Shown here in pieces: positions 6,260 through 14,406 of a stretch of 19,210 nucleotides of DNA. This DNA is from Nitrospinaceae bacterium (GTDB lineage: Bacteria; Nitrospinota; Nitrospinia; Nitrospinales; VA-1): contig JAPYPM010000005.1 in the NCBI GenBank assembly GCA_029937635.1, forward strand, positions 5,919 to 25,128. The letters run 5' to 3'. How positions within the stretch are numbered: the stretch's first letter is position 1; every line of letters begins with the position of its first letter. A program made the translations under genes and the position numbers. A model generated the notes under the pieces. The model was not told the origin of the DNA. It did not search any database and worked only from the letters and a program-made list of their open reading frames with translations.

Positions 6260-8083
6260 ATGGATATGAAAAATATAACTGATATTTTAAATGACTTTTC
6301 AGATGGTGTTAATCCATTTCCTGTTGAATGGATAAGTGAACACCCTGATAAGGTGGAAGATGCCCTTGCAAAATTGTCGACAGAGGATCAGATACGTTAC
6401 GCCATGCAGTTAAGGGGATCGCTAATGCATGACTTTATTAACCTTTCTCCTAACTCTCAGGAAGTGATAAGAGGGTTACCTCCAGAAGAACTTTATCAAA
6501 TGATTAAAGAGACTGGAATCGGAGAATCTCTCCCTATACTTGCAATGATGTCGCAGAATCAATTGCAATACAGTTTTGACCTTGAGTGGTGGCAGCGGGA
6601 TTGCTTTGTACCTGAATGTGCTTTGGAGTGGTTAGAGTTTATAGATGCATGTGACGACTCTAGTATTGTGCAGTGGTTGCAGAATGAAGATTTTGATCAG
6701 AAGGTGGTTTTATTCCAATCGCTGATCAAAGTATATAAAGACGATGAAATGACAGATTCTTATGAAGGTGTTGAGGAAATGGAACACTTAAGTTTGGATG
6801 GTGTTTACGATGTATTTTTTAAAACAAAAGAACCTGGGGCGCTAAGAAGACTAATCACTCTGCTACGGTCTGAGGACCCAACCCTTTATACATCTATTCT
6901 TGAAGCGGTAATTTGGTATCCTGTTACTCAGACGATCGAAACGGCATATCGGTGGCGGCTTATTCGAACAGCCGAGAGAGGGATTCCTGGCTTTAAAGAG
7001 GCAATGGGGGTATACAGTTATCCGAGCCCGGATGCTTTAAAAATACCTGCCACAAAATTGGAGGATTTTTCTTACCAAGGGGAGTTTAATATAGCTCCGC
7101 ATTATCCGCTCATGCAAACAGAATCAGTACCATTTTTAAAAGATGTTGTTTTACGGTTGGGCAATTCTCCTCGTCTAAATACAATTAGTTGGGAGCTTGT
7201 ATATCTGGCAAATAAAATAATGGTGGCGGATCAGGTGCAGCCATCGGACTTGGAAACGCGCAAAGAATCTTTAAAAAAAGTCCTGGGGTATATAAATATT
7301 GGATTGGAGTTGGGGGCTTCCGGTGACTTAGAAAAGGGAGCGAGGCTTCTTAGTCATACGCATGTTCTCCCTTTATTTCAGACGGGATATCAACAGTTGA
7401 TGAGTTTAAAGTGGAAGACCGAAAGCTTTCTCAAGGAAAATGGAAGCTTTCTCGAAAGGTTGTTCACAGAGTTGGACAAAGATTTATTAGCAGGATTAGT
7501 AGTCCGTTTTCCAAGGGTTGCCGAAGTAGGTGATAAAAAAACTTTAAGCTGGAGACATTTTTCCTCAATTCAAGATGTCCGAAATGCAGAATTATTTCTT
7601 GATCAATGGATATTTTACCTTCGATTTGCGCGTAAGGGTCTTGGCTTGAGTGAGAGCATCATAAAGCAATACTTGGGAATGTGCGATATTCACGAGAATC
7701 ATGAGATGATGGACCTCACTAATTGGACTTCAATGGCTTTTGCTCACTATATTCTTTTTAAGAAGATATCTTGCGCACCGTTATCCGAACCATCGGCAAA
7801 AAGTTTTCTTGAAATTGTATTTTTGTTAGGAGTTTTTAAAGAAGAAGTGAGGCAGTGTGATAGTATTTTGGTCGATTCCTTTAAGCAGGAACTTCTTAAG
7901 TTACCTTTAGCCTGGATCGACTCAGATCAAAATTTTTTAACAACATTGTTGAATAAGTGCGTCGTGCATCTACAGCAAGAATTTGGACGACTTGACTTAA
8001 AGGCAGAGGTCGATTGGAAATTCACTCATGGACTTTGCATTGTTACCCCCCCCCCTCGCTGTAAGGATGCTAGAGGTTGGTAA
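6260..8083 (+). CDS. DUF6178 family protein, function unknown
   Basis: A 607-aa soluble, mainly helical protein without signal peptide or membrane segment. The N-terminal part (ELYQMIKETGIGESLPILAMMS, QLQYSFDLEWWQRD, ALEWLEFIDA, about residues 73-130) matches my memory of DUF6178 proteins, found mostly in delta-proteobacterial-type lineages and without known function. The rest holds several acidic and hydrophobic helices and no catalytic motif I recognise. ATG 6260 is preferred over the TTG at 6257; ATG 6266 is also possible. The closest AAAGG is over 20 bases upstream, and a T8 run (6251-6258) lies directly before the start. The gene ends after a C10 tract (8046-8055), so the last dozen residues depend on tract length. 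A 53-aa gene and purH follow on the same strand. Confidence 0.72.
   Translation: MDMKNITDILNDFSDGVNPFPVEWISEHPDKVEDALAKLSTEDQIRYAMQLRGSLMHDFINLSPNSQEVIRGLPPEELYQMIKETGIGESLPILAMMSQNQLQYSFDLEWWQRDCFVPECALEWLEFIDACDDSSIVQWLQNEDFDQKVVLFQSLIKVYKDDEMTDSYEGVEEMEHLSLDGVYDVFFKTKEPGALRRLITLLRSEDPTLYTSILEAVIWYPVTQTIETAYRWRLIRTAERGIPGFKEAMGVYSYPSPDALKIPATKLEDFSYQGEFNIAPHYPLMQTESVPFLKDVVLRLGNSPRLNTISWELVYLANKIMVADQVQPSDLETRKESLKKVLGYINIGLELGASGDLEKGARLLSHTHVLPLFQTGYQQLMSLKWKTESFLKENGSFLERLFTELDKDLLAGLVVRFPRVAEVGDKKTLSWRHFSSIQDVRNAELFLDQWIFYLRFARKGLGLSESIIKQYLGMCDIHENHEMMDLTNWTSMAFAHYILFKKISCAPLSEPSAKSFLEIVFLLGVFKEEVRQCDSILVDSFKQELLKLPLAWIDSDQNFLTTLLNKCVVHLQQEFGRLDLKAEVDWKFTHGLCIVTPPPRCKDARGW
8046..8055 (+). 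repeat. C10 homopolymer at the 3' end of the DUF6178 gene
   Basis: Ten consecutive C residues in the last codons. With 10 C the protein ends PPPRCKDARGW. With 9 it would read on as PPLAVRMLEVGKNFFVLKN and stop further downstream; with 11 it would end PPPSL. The tract could be a slippage hotspot or a sequencing artefact. Confidence 0.9.
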
Positions 8084-8179
8084 AAATTTTTTTGTTTTAA
8101 AAAATTAGAAAAAAGTGTAACATCGCGCAATTGAACTGAACGGTATAGTTTTTGGCTTGAGTGTAAAGCAGTAGATAAA

Positions 8180-8341
8180 ATGGAAGATAATCAAAAAAAA
8201 CTAGATATACCTCAAAGTGTAAGTAATGAGGATCCCGGTCTAATGGAGTCGATAGGCACCTTTCCAGTTTGGATGCTTAAGATTGTCGACGTAATTACTC
8301 CTGATTTTTTGATAAAGAAGTCCCCTCCCTCGAAAAAATAA
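8180..8341 (+). CDS. Small hypothetical protein (53 aa) upstream of purH
   Basis: The frame runs ATG to TAA for 53 residues: a polar N-terminal half (MEDNQKKLDIPQ) and a hydrophobic or amphipathic middle (TFPVWMLKIVDVITPDFLIK), ending in a basic SPPSKK tail. I do not recognise it. Support for coding is its regular mixed amino acid composition, its fit between the DUF6178 gene (96 bases upstream) and purH (21 bases downstream), and no competing frame. Against it, no Shine-Dalgarno sequence precedes the ATG. The middle segment is too short and charged for a sure membrane helix. It may be a small partner of the DUF6178 protein, which is a guess from position. Confidence 0.5.
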   Translation: MEDNQKKLDIPQSVSNEDPGLMESIGTFPVWMLKIVDVITPDFLIKKSPPSKK

Positions 8342-8362
8342 ACCTTTATTTTCTAGTTGTTA

Positions 8363-9922
8363 ATGAAGCCTGTTAAAAGAGCATTGATTAGTGTTTCGGA
8401 CAAGACGGGTATTTTGGAGTTCGCACAGAGACTCCAAGCTCTTGATGTAGAAATTCTTTCTACCGGCGGAACATCGAATTTGCTAACTAAGCATGGGATC
8501 CCGGTAAAGCAGGTTTCTGACTATACTGGTTTTCCAGAAATGATGGATGGTCGTATTAAGACTCTTCACCCAAAGGTTCACGGTGGTATTTTAGGAAGGC
8601 GAGATATTAAAGGCCATAAAAAGTCTATGGATGAGCATGGTATTGACCCTATAGATTTAGTAGTGGTCAATTTGTATCCATTTGAAAGCACAATCACAAG
8701 AGAAGGTTGTTTACTAGCCGATGCTATTGAGAATATCGATATTGGAGGCCCGGCTATGATTCGTTCGGCAGCTAAAAACTTTAATGATGTGGCGGTTGTG
8801 GTTTGTTCTAAAGATTACTCAATTGTGATAGAAGAAATTGAAGGTTGTGGAGGCGTTGTCACTCAAAAAACACGTATGCGTTTGAGTCGGGATGCTTACA
8901 GTCATACCGCAAGGTATGATTCTTTGATCTCAGGTTACTTATCAGGGCAGTTAGAAGATAAAGAAGACTTCCCCCCGACTTTACAGATACCATTTAAGAA
9001 AATTCAGACACTACGATACGGTGAAAACCCTCATCAATTAGCAGCTTTTTACCGGGACCCAGATGCAACTTCTCAGGATATTGTATCAGCTCAAAAAATT
9101 CAGGGTAAAGAACTCTCTTTCAATAACATTATTGATCTGGAGGCGGCTTGGCAATTAGCAAAAGACTTTGAAACTGGATCAGCGGTGATTATTAAACATA
9201 CCAATCCCAGCGGAGTAGCCGTGGGAGATAATCAACAAGAAATATTTATTAAGGCTCGCGAAACAGATCCTATTTCTGCGTTTGGGGGCGTTATTGGGTT
9301 CAATCGAAAAGTAGATGTTGATACAGCAGAAGAAATTTTAAAAAATTTTGTAGAGGCGGTAATAGCCCCAGATTATGACGAAGAAGCACTAAAGTTATTT
9401 TCGGGTAAAAAAAATATTCGTGTTATGAAAATGCTTGAGGAAACTTCGATAGGTAGACAGCGGGTTTTTGATTTGAAGAGAGTTGGGGGCGGTCTTTTAG
9501 TTCAGGATAAAGATACTATCTCTCATAACCCTGCCACCCTAAAGGTTGTTACTAAGAAACAACCCAATGTAAAACAAATGTCCGACCTCTTGTTTGCTTG
9601 GGTCGTTGCAAAACATGTTAAGTCAAACGCGATCGTTTATGCTCGCGGTGGAGAAACACTCGGAATTGGCGCTGGCCAGATGAGTCGGGTCGATTCCTCT
9701 AGACTAGCTGTAGAGAAAGCACACCAAACTCTTACAGGGTCTGTCATGGCTTCCGACGCTTTTTTCCCTTTCCGAGATTCAATTGACACAGCAGCTAAAA
9801 GTGGTGGTATCGCAGCGATTATTCAACCAGGTGGGTCCATTAGAGACGAAGAAGTTATTCAAGCCGCCGATGAGCATGGTATGTCAATGGTCTTCACCTC
9901 CATCCGTCACTTTAAACATTGA
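8363..9922 (+). CDS. purH: Bifunctional AICAR formyltransferase / IMP cyclohydrolase
   Basis: Catalyses the last two steps of purine synthesis: transfer of the formyl group from 10-formyl-THF to AICAR, then ring closure to IMP. The N-terminal cyclohydrolase domain has SDKTG (12-16), the ILSTGGTS loop and GRIKTLHPKVHGGIL (63-77). The C-terminal transformylase domain has LRYGENPHQ (about 217), the KELSFNNIIDLEAAW block and the catalytic Lys-His pair in IIKHTNPSG (K278, H279). At 519 aa it is full length and nothing essential is missing. ATG 8363 is chosen because MKPVKRALISVSDKTG fits the family start; a TTG two codons earlier is less likely. There is no clear Shine-Dalgarno sequence; the small gene ends 21 bases upstream, so translation may be coupled. 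Confidence 0.96.
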   Translation: MKPVKRALISVSDKTGILEFAQRLQALDVEILSTGGTSNLLTKHGIPVKQVSDYTGFPEMMDGRIKTLHPKVHGGILGRRDIKGHKKSMDEHGIDPIDLVVVNLYPFESTITREGCLLADAIENIDIGGPAMIRSAAKNFNDVAVVVCSKDYSIVIEEIEGCGGVVTQKTRMRLSRDAYSHTARYDSLISGYLSGQLEDKEDFPPTLQIPFKKIQTLRYGENPHQLAAFYRDPDATSQDIVSAQKIQGKELSFNNIIDLEAAWQLAKDFETGSAVIIKHTNPSGVAVGDNQQEIFIKARETDPISAFGGVIGFNRKVDVDTAEEILKNFVEAVIAPDYDEEALKLFSGKKNIRVMKMLEETSIGRQRVFDLKRVGGGLLVQDKDTISHNPATLKVVTKKQPNVKQMSDLLFAWVVAKHVKSNAIVYARGGETLGIGAGQMSRVDSSRLAVEKAHQTLTGSVMASDAFFPFRDSIDTAAKSGGIAAIIQPGGSIRDEEVIQAADEHGMSMVFTSIRHFKH

Positions 9923-10112
9923 GTCGATTTCTGCGAATTTTAAGGATGATATTGGTCATACCTATAAACTAGCAAATAAACTCCTGCCTGAAAAAGCCGA
10001 TAAGCTTTAAAGATATTCTGAGATAAGTTGCGATTGCCTTTAACTAATGTTGAGTGTCGTAATATTATTTAAAGGAAAACTTAAACTTTTACAGTTTGTC
10101 TCACCCTATGCG

Positions 10113-10125
10113 CACTAAATTAGTG
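10113..10125. promoter_or_regulatory. Palindrome directly upstream of the gene at 10135
   Basis: CACTAA-A-TTAGTG is a 6-1-6 inverted repeat ending 9 bases before ATG 10135. With a G-T pair it extends by two more positions to 10111-10127. It occupies the place expected for a ribosome-binding site, none of which is visible, so it could be an operator or an RNA hairpin controlling translation. Chance is not excluded in such AT-rich sequence. Confidence 0.3.
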
Positions 10126-10134
10126 TGATCAATT

Positions 10135-10923
10135 ATGAAAACTATCATCAAGGTAGCAATAATCTTCCTTTTAGTTTTAGCTGGTGGAGGCTTCTATGCC
10201 TGGAAGCAGCTAGTCGAGCCTGTGGCTATTGAACTCAAGGCAAAAGACCAAGTAAAATTTGATTTGATGATGGTAGAAGCCGCGTCTTTAGTTGGTTTTG
10301 GGGAGGCGCAAAAACTTTACGACGAGTTGCAAGCAATGACACCGAAAGATGTGCTTGATGTGCGTTACAGAAAGTGGAAAGAGATAAATGAATCAGATGA
10401 GGAGTTTAGCAAAACCCACCTTGAAGGAGAGCAAAAGTCGAGGAGGAAAGTTGACAGTGAAAGAAAATCGACACACAATAAAAAAATAAACACTCTTATT
10501 TCTACTCATGAGAAGACCAAAATTCGCGCTAATTTTTGGAAGAATTCCAAGCCTCAGCAGAAAGTAATGGCTCTACGAGAAAAATGTGTCAAATACCTTA
10601 AAATAGAGGAGATAGATCGTAGACGAAGCAAAAATGTGCTTGAGCTATCAAGGCTTTCTTCTATTTTAGACCGGCCCAATAAGGTTTCTTGTGATAAAAA
10701 GATAGCAGATATTTGTTTGAGTGTGACGCTTTCAGAATACTGCATGAATATTGTTCCTGATACTGATGAAGATAAGATAGTCTTTCAAGCAGTCAAGCGC
10801 TTAAAGGACAAAATGAACTATTTTTACTATTTAAAGGTCCTTGAAGAAATGGGGATTCCCATCAAAGATCTTGAGTTTGATCAACAATTAAAGGGAGTTT
10901 CTAGTTTTTTCACAGAGTTTTGA
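10135..10923 (+). CDS. Hypothetical membrane-anchored protein
   Basis: A 262-aa protein I do not recognise. Residues 4-22 form one hydrophobic helix (TIIKVAIIFLLVLAGGGFYAW), a signal anchor or uncleaved signal peptide, so the bulk probably faces the periplasm. Residues about 30-85 look helical and could pack as a hairpin. Residues 86-145 are a highly charged Lys/Glu/Arg linker, and the rest is an alpha-helical domain with four cysteines (C151, C186, C194, C203) that could form disulphides if exported. No enzyme motif is seen. The gene stands alone: purH ends 212 bases upstream, and the downstream HAMP gene is convergent, 58 bases away. No Shine-Dalgarno sequence precedes the ATG, but a palindrome does (10113-10125). 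Confidence 0.75.
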   Translation: MKTIIKVAIIFLLVLAGGGFYAWKQLVEPVAIELKAKDQVKFDLMMVEAASLVGFGEAQKLYDELQAMTPKDVLDVRYRKWKEINESDEEFSKTHLEGEQKSRRKVDSERKSTHNKKINTLISTHEKTKIRANFWKNSKPQQKVMALREKCVKYLKIEEIDRRRSKNVLELSRLSSILDRPNKVSCDKKIADICLSVTLSEYCMNIVPDTDEDKIVFQAVKRLKDKMNYFYYLKVLEEMGIPIKDLEFDQQLKGVSSFFTEF

Positions 10924-10981
10924 ATTTATTTATTTTAAAATTTATCACTTGAGGAAAAACCTTTTAAATTCAGTCGTCCCT

Positions 10982-11449
10982 TCAACCCGGGGTATTTTTT
11001 TTGAGTTTGCTGGTGAGTGCAGAAATGGCTGTGGCAAGTTGTTTGATCTCGGTATTTGATTTAAATTCAGGTAGAGATTCTGTTTGCCCTTCTTGGTTTG
11101 CAAAGCTGATAATTTTTTTTAGTGGGCGTATGACCATATTGATTGTGTAAATACCACCAATAATAGAAACAATGGAACCAATGATAGCGAGCCCGACCAT
11201 TTCGCTTTGCCATTGCCCTACACTTCTCGAAACTCTCTCTTTTAAAAGATTGATTTGCTCTGTTGTCATATGATTTGGGTCAATTGTATCGACTATTCGG
11301 GTGACCTGTCCTAATTGAATGAAAAGGAAAAATGCCATATATCCTAAGCAAGATATGGTTACGATATGCCCCGTCATTAATAAATTAACAATACTTTTTT
11401 TTTCTCCAGGAAGTTCTTCTCTGAAAATAGAATTCTTTACCTCATTCAT
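10982..11449 (-). CDS. Membrane HAMP-domain protein without output domain
   Basis: A 155-aa protein with the front half of a sensor: membrane helix about 23-46, a short periplasmic stretch 47-83 (DPNHMTTEQINLLKERVSRS), a second helix 84-107, then a HAMP linker about 105-151 (VIRPLKKIISFANQ ... TEIKQLATAISALTSKL). It stops straight after HAMP; there is no histidine kinase, cyclase or methyl-accepting domain, and the sequence beyond the stop shows no remnant of one. It may signal by pairing with another HAMP protein, or be a small regulator in its own right. AAAGGG at 6 bases supports ATG 11449; a second Met nearby is less well placed. It is the last gene of the minus-strand run. Confidence 0.75.
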   Translation of the reverse strand: MNEVKNSIFREELPGEKKSIVNLLMTGHIVTISCLGYMAFFLFIQLGQVTRIVDTIDPNHMTTEQINLLKERVSRSVGQWQSEMVGLAIIGSIVSIIGGIYTINMVIRPLKKIISFANQEGQTESLPEFKSNTEIKQLATAISALTSKLKKNTPG

Positions 11450-11721
11450 AAGCGACCCTTTATTACGGATTGTAATATATTTAATATTATTTAAGTATTC
11501 TAATATGATTTGAGTTGGACAGAGTTTTTTCCCAGTTAATTTTATTGCCTCTTTGTGTACAGAGAAAATAACTGTCTACATAGAAAGTATGAAGCTGAAA
11601 TAAAGCCAGATAAATCAAGAGTGAGTAATACGATTTCTTTATTTTCTGGATTATACTACGAAAGCCATCCTAGTACGAGCTGTTGGAGCAACGTCATTTA
11701 AATATTCATGCATTAATAAAG

Positions 11722-12642
11722 TTAGTCAAAAAAATCAGGGATAGAAGTTTTGCGATCAAAGGCTCTACGTAGACGAGGCCAATTAAAAGCTGAACCTGGA
11801 TCATGTTTGCAGGAGATACCATCGACCTCTCCCCTTTGAACGTGGGCATGACCGAGAATTCCTTCAAAGGTTGAGTAGTTATAAATTCTATCAAGAGGTG
11901 TACGATGCTTTTTTTTGTCGTAAGGTACCCGTAGACGGATTTTAGGTAACAGTTTATTAAGGCCGAAGCAAAGGCTGATAAGTGCTCTATATTGTTGATC
12001 TGTGAAGTCCCACATGCGAATAATTTTGCCGTTAATTCGCCGGCTAAAGTAACCACGTTTTCCGTGTCCTCTTGCTGCATACGCACGAAAATCTGGAGTC
12101 CGAAGTTGTTTTTTCCATTGATCAGAGAGGGAAAGTTCCCAGCGATCTTTTTTTTTTCGATACTGGTCTGACGGTACTTTATGCCAGTTTGATTCTGATT
12201 TTAGTGCGTCCGAGGAGAGGTTTGATATTTCAACGTGAATCGCTCGCTCGTTACCATTTCGATCGTCGGCGGGAGCAGTGTTGGTTTTCCAGTACAGGTC
12301 ACATGTCTGGTAGATAGTACCGTCAAGATCTAAATAAAAGTGACTTCCCTTGAACGAGCTTTCAGTCATGATTTGATGGCAATGATGCGAAGAGTAACAA
12401 GCATCATAATGAATGATGAGTTGGTGCACACTTTTTTTTAACTCACCATATGCTTTATCTAGATTTGAAATAGAATACTCAGAAGAGAGCTCCGGGGGTT
12501 TGTTGTTTAATATTGGATTGTGTTGGGTACAAGCTGAGCGCCCTCTTCGATTTGGGCAAGCTAAACCTGTTTCAGTATTCCAAAGTATAACAGGAGAATT
12601 AATATTAATGGTCTTCTGGCAAGTAACGATACTTTGATTCAT
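11722..12642 (-). CDS. N-acetylmuramoyl-L-alanine amidase, Amidase_2/AmpD-like
   Basis: A 306-aa zinc amidase that should cut the bond between N-acetylmuramic acid and L-Ala of peptidoglycan. Amidase_2 marks are LIIHYDACYS with ligand H78, SHFYLDLDGTIYQ (100-112), AIHVEISN (144-151), GHAHVQRG with H265, and KHDPGSAFNW with D281. H78, H265 and D281 are the likely zinc ligands. About 70 residues of basic sequence (about 160-230) are inserted compared with AmpD, and the first 65 residues, with four cysteines, are not part of the domain. No signal peptide is visible, so it may act in the cytoplasm on recycled muropeptides or be exported another way. No Shine-Dalgarno sequence is seen. It begins 71 bases after nadK on the same strand. 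Confidence 0.85.
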   Translation of the reverse strand: MNQSIVTCQKTININSPVILWNTETGLACPNRRGRSACTQHNPILNNKPPELSSEYSISNLDKAYGELKKSVHQLIIHYDACYSSHHCHQIMTESSFKGSHFYLDLDGTIYQTCDLYWKTNTAPADDRNGNERAIHVEISNLSSDALKSESNWHKVPSDQYRKKKDRWELSLSDQWKKQLRTPDFRAYAARGHGKRGYFSRRINGKIIRMWDFTDQQYRALISLCFGLNKLLPKIRLRVPYDKKKHRTPLDRIYNYSTFEGILGHAHVQRGEVDGISCKHDPGSAFNWPRLRRAFDRKTSIPDFFD

Positions 12643-12713
12643 AGAAGTGTTAGCTTAATTTTGTCCATCAGATTAACTAATGTTTTCTATAAAATGACGA
12701 TGATTCTTTGACT

Positions 12714-13619
12714 TTATGAAATAGGATTGTCAATTTGTGTGCCCCAGTGTAACTTATCACGGAGTATCTGGTAATAGTTTTTGTTCGGTCCTCTGATTAG
12801 TTGAAGAGTAGTTTTAGTTTTTTTAATTTCAAGAATATCTTCCACTTTCATGTCATAGCCCTCTTGGCCGTCTAAAGTTATTCTTACATCGTCATACTTT
12901 CCTGAGAGTTTAACTTGTATAACCGATTGGTCTGGTATAAGTATCGATCGATTTGTCAACATAAGTGGACAAATCGGACTTAGTACCAGTGTGTGCATGC
13001 TAGGGTGGATAATAGGTCCGCCGGCAGATAATGAATAGGCGGTAGAACCGGTTGGAGTAGCAATGATAAGACCATCAGCTCTATAGGATGTCATATATTG
13101 ATCATTAACAAAAACTTGTAAATTAATGACTCGAGCTACAACGCTCTTGTTAATTACTATATCATTAAGGACATTGTGGTTTTCTACTTTATCACCATTG
13201 CGCCAGACACATGCATTAAGTAACATGCGATTTTCAATTTCAAACTTACCAGCTAGAATGTTTTCAAGTGTGGGATAAAGCTCTTCTATGGAAATTGCAG
13301 CTAGAAATCCTAAGCTACCAAGATTTACCGCTAAGATAGGTACGTTATAAGGGTGAGCGGCTCGGGCTACACCTAGAAGAGTGCCATCGCCTCCAAGTGC
13401 TATTAAAAGATCTGCTTGTTCAGAAACGCCCCTCTTATCATGAGTAGAAGTTTCGCCGATGATAGCTGCGGTACTCGTATCCATAAAAATAAGGTAGTTT
13501 TTTTTGCGTAACCAAGGGATTAGCTTGCCTAGTATGTCAGATGCAGAAGGTGCCTTCGGTTTGCAAAAAATACCTATCCTTTTTATCTTGTTGCCACTAA
13601 CGGCCATGCTAAATTCCAT
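12714..13619 (-). CDS. nadK: NAD kinase
   Basis: Phosphorylates NAD to NADP in the cytoplasm. The 301-aa sequence has the GGDGT motif (76-80) with the catalytic Asp, LGSLGFL (100-106), the NDIVI strand (152-156) and the ADGLIIATPTGSTAY (181-195) nucleotide-binding block, all in normal order, so it is complete. ATG 13619 is given; a second ATG four codons on (MAVSG) has GGAA about 7 bases before it and is an equally good start. It lies between the bifunctional nuclease gene (129 bases upstream) and the amidase gene, all on the minus strand, and may share the promoter at 14312-14339. Confidence 0.95.
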   Translation of the reverse strand: MEFSMAVSGNKIKRIGIFCKPKAPSASDILGKLIPWLRKKNYLIFMDTSTAAIIGETSTHDKRGVSEQADLLIALGGDGTLLGVARAAHPYNVPILAVNLGSLGFLAAISIEELYPTLENILAGKFEIENRMLLNACVWRNGDKVENHNVLNDIVINKSVVARVINLQVFVNDQYMTSYRADGLIIATPTGSTAYSLSAGGPIIHPSMHTLVLSPICPLMLTNRSILIPDQSVIQVKLSGKYDDVRITLDGQEGYDMKVEDILEIKKTKTTLQLIRGPNKNYYQILRDKLHWGTQIDNPIS

Positions 13620-13748
13620 ATATTCAAATTGGTAAGGTTTTCTTTCGTCGCTGATGTAATTAATGAGATTAGTACGACATTATACTTTTTATTGATTATA
13701 GCGCGATGCTTTTAGGGGAGAAAAACAGTGATTCGAGAGGAAGAGTAC

Positions 13749-14237
13749 TTAAAGTTTTCCAAAGTCCTGAGGTTTTATGCCTGTAATCCAGTCTTCCCAT
13801 TGTTTTTTTTCATCATTCTGTATTTTATTTGGGTCAGGGAGGTCTAGTTCTTTTGCAGCTTCAATTACTTTTTCTTCAACAAAAATTGGAGATTTGGTTC
13901 TTAAGGCTAAAGCAATAGCATCGCTGGGTCGCGCATCAATAGTCATATCATTTCCATTTTGGACAACAGAAATTATAGCAAAAAAAGTATTATCTTTGAT
14001 GTCATTTATTGTGACTTGTTTAACCTCTGCGTGAAGAGAAGAGATCATACTTTTGAGAAGATCGTGTGTCATGGGACGCGGGGTATTTATTCCCTGAATT
14101 TCCAACGCGATTGCATTAGCTTCAAAATAGCCAACCCAAATAGGTAAGGCTTTATTATTTAAAATACCCTTTAGAATTATAATCGGCATATTTGTTAAGG
14201 GATCTAAAGTGAGTCCCTCTACTTTCATTTCAACCAT
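13749..14237 (-). CDS. Bifunctional nuclease (BFN/DUF151) family protein
   Basis: A 162-aa protein with a DUF151 domain over about residues 5-130. Family blocks are the opening GLTLDPLTNMPIIILKG, LPIWVGYFEANAIALE (31-46), PRPMTHDLL (53-61) and DARPSDAIALALR (101-113). A plant member was reported to have RNase and DNase activity; for bacterial members the substrate is not settled. The C-terminal tail (about 133-162) is polar with two tryptophans; it is shorter than versions carrying a UvrB/UvrC-like motif. AAGG about 9 bases upstream supports ATG 14237. A good promoter lies at 14312-14339. Confidence 0.9.
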   Translation of the reverse strand: MVEMKVEGLTLDPLTNMPIIILKGILNNKALPIWVGYFEANAIALEIQGINTPRPMTHDLLKSMISSLHAEVKQVTINDIKDNTFFAIISVVQNGNDMTIDARPSDAIALALRTKSPIFVEEKVIEAAKELDLPDPNKIQNDEKKQWEDWITGIKPQDFGKL

Positions 14238-14311
14238 GTTGGAAGCCTTGTAAAAAATGTCTAATTTTAAGTGTAAAGATATGTTGCAACCTATAAGGAG
14301 ACCATATTGAG

Positions 14312-14339
14312 CATATAATTAAACTGCTAGATTTGTCAA
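14312..14339 (-). promoter_or_regulatory. Sigma-70-type promoter upstream of the bifunctional nuclease gene
   Basis: On the minus strand a perfect TTGACA (14339-14334) is followed after 16 bases by TATATG (14317-14312, 4 of 6). Initiation near 14304 would leave a leader of about 67 bases before ATG 14237. It would separate the nuclease-nadK group from the sigma/anti-sigma pair. Confidence 0.45.
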
Positions 14340-14355
14340 TGACCGTTTGAGTAAG

Positions 14356-14406
14356 ACCTGATTAGTGCGTAGCACGCATGGCGTTTGGTTCTATAAAAAA
14401 TCAGGT
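14356..14406. repeat. Inverted repeat at the end of the anti-sigma gene
   Basis: ACCTGATT (14356-14363) is the reverse complement of AATCAGGT (14399-14406), which overlaps the last anti-sigma codons. Between them lies a second small hairpin TGCGT-AGC-ACGCA (14366-14378). In minus-strand RNA this gives a nested stem after the anti-sigma stop. There is no T-tract, so it is not a standard intrinsic terminator, but it could protect or end the sigma/anti-sigma transcript. Confidence 0.4.

Noticed and set aside
6241..6282. ATG 6241 plus T8 run as a second frameshift start, for the DUF6178 gene
   Set aside because: AAAGG is only 3 bases from that ATG, and a normal in-frame ATG (6260) exists, so no shift is needed.
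9783..10010. Frame overlapping the end of purH and running into the intergenic region
   Set aside because: It is out of frame with an intact PurH C-terminus and has no ribosome-binding site.
11706..12086. 126-aa minus-strand frame inside the amidase gene
   Set aside because: It overlaps the zinc-site region of the amidase, which is clearly the real frame.
12072..12637. Two plus-strand frames (12072-12317 and 12413-12637) opposite the amidase gene
   Set aside because: They have no ribosome-binding site or recognisable sequence, and the amidase frame explains the region.
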